Of a stretch of 33,046 nt of DNA, positions 33,040 to 33,046 are shown in pieces. The position numbers were made by a program, and so were the translations under genes. Position 1 is the first letter of the stretch. Every line of letters starts with the position of its first letter. The stretch comes from Sphingobacterium deserti (lineage in GTDB: Bacteria; Bacteroidota; Bacteroidia; Sphingobacteriales; Sphingobacteriaceae). The stretch covers positions 1-33,046 of the forward strand of contig NZ_JJMU01000073.1 of the NCBI RefSeq assembly GCF_000757725.1, written 5' to 3'. Below the pieces are notes generated by a model, which did no database searches, had not been told where the DNA came from, and saw only the letters and a program-made list of their open reading frames with translations.

Positions 33040-33046
33040 AAGATCT

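Larger units (their letters stand above)
31421..33046. other. Gene-free repeat field
   Basis: About 1.6 kb without a credible coding region. It contains two near-identical 235-bp direct repeats, a third partial copy, a divergent inverted fourth copy, seven copies of a 17-bp motif, runs of low-complexity text built from CGCATTACGCAATAC-like words (for example 31861-31892, 32500-32525, 32700-32725) and one element resembling widely dispersed GCAATCT/TTGCGAG repeats. No tRNA, rRNA or transposase gene is visible. Confidence 0.8.

Noticed and set aside
32984..33046. RNase P RNA fragment (GTCCGGGC...ATAGG at the right edge)
   Set aside because: Only a few bases resemble the conserved core, the flanking P4 sequence is missing, and the same bases are explained by the hairpin of the fourth repeat unit.

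Overview
The window looks like chromosome from a member of the Bacteroidota, most likely Sphingobacteriaceae (Sphingobacterium- or Pedobacter-like). The evidence is: promoters of the Bacteroidota type (TTTG-N19-TAnnTTTG); a DnaE with a DnaQ-like exonuclease fused at its N-terminus; a monomeric NADP isocitrate dehydrogenase; a Porin_O_P family porin; and S9/M24 proline peptidases. Most of the content is housekeeping. I see no phage, integrated plasmid, CRISPR array, rRNA or tRNA.

Layout. 1-3410, minus strand: the N-terminal part of isocitrate dehydrogenase (runs off the left edge), a small NAD(P)-binding oxidoreductase, and a PaaE-like flavin/2Fe-2S reductase. 3484-8492, minus strand: the rimP-nusA-infB operon. 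It starts from a consensus promoter, has a terminator-like hairpin in its leader, and has a second likely promoter inside a 15-bp inverted repeat just before infB. 8501-9707: a LexA-like (XRE + S24) repressor divergent from a small, apparently active-site-degenerate GIY-YIG protein, with a perfect 12-bp inverted repeat between them over the likely repressor promoter. 9778-15279, minus strand: an outer-membrane-type protein combining a gluzincin, a TolB-like propeller and a barrel, then penicillin-binding protein 1A. 15498-18070: sigma-54 (plus) convergent with DNA polymerase IV (minus). 18358-22626, plus strand: a porin, LpxB, an unknown exported protein and a BNR/YCF48-like exported protein. 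22699-27537, minus strand: thioredoxin and DNA polymerase III alpha. 27859-31420, plus strand: Xaa-Pro aminopeptidase overlapping a dipeptidyl-peptidase IV-like enzyme, a proline-peptide degradation pair.

31421-33046 holds no credible gene. It is a repeat field with two aligned 235-bp direct copies, a third partial copy and a divergent fourth copy on the opposite strand. The copies share a layout of hairpins. Where their stem sequences differ, the differences are matched on both arms, so the structure seems to be what is conserved. A 17-bp motif occurs seven times. This is the least explained part of the window and the best candidate for something undescribed. The repressor/GIY-YIG pair and the leader hairpin of the nusA operon come next.
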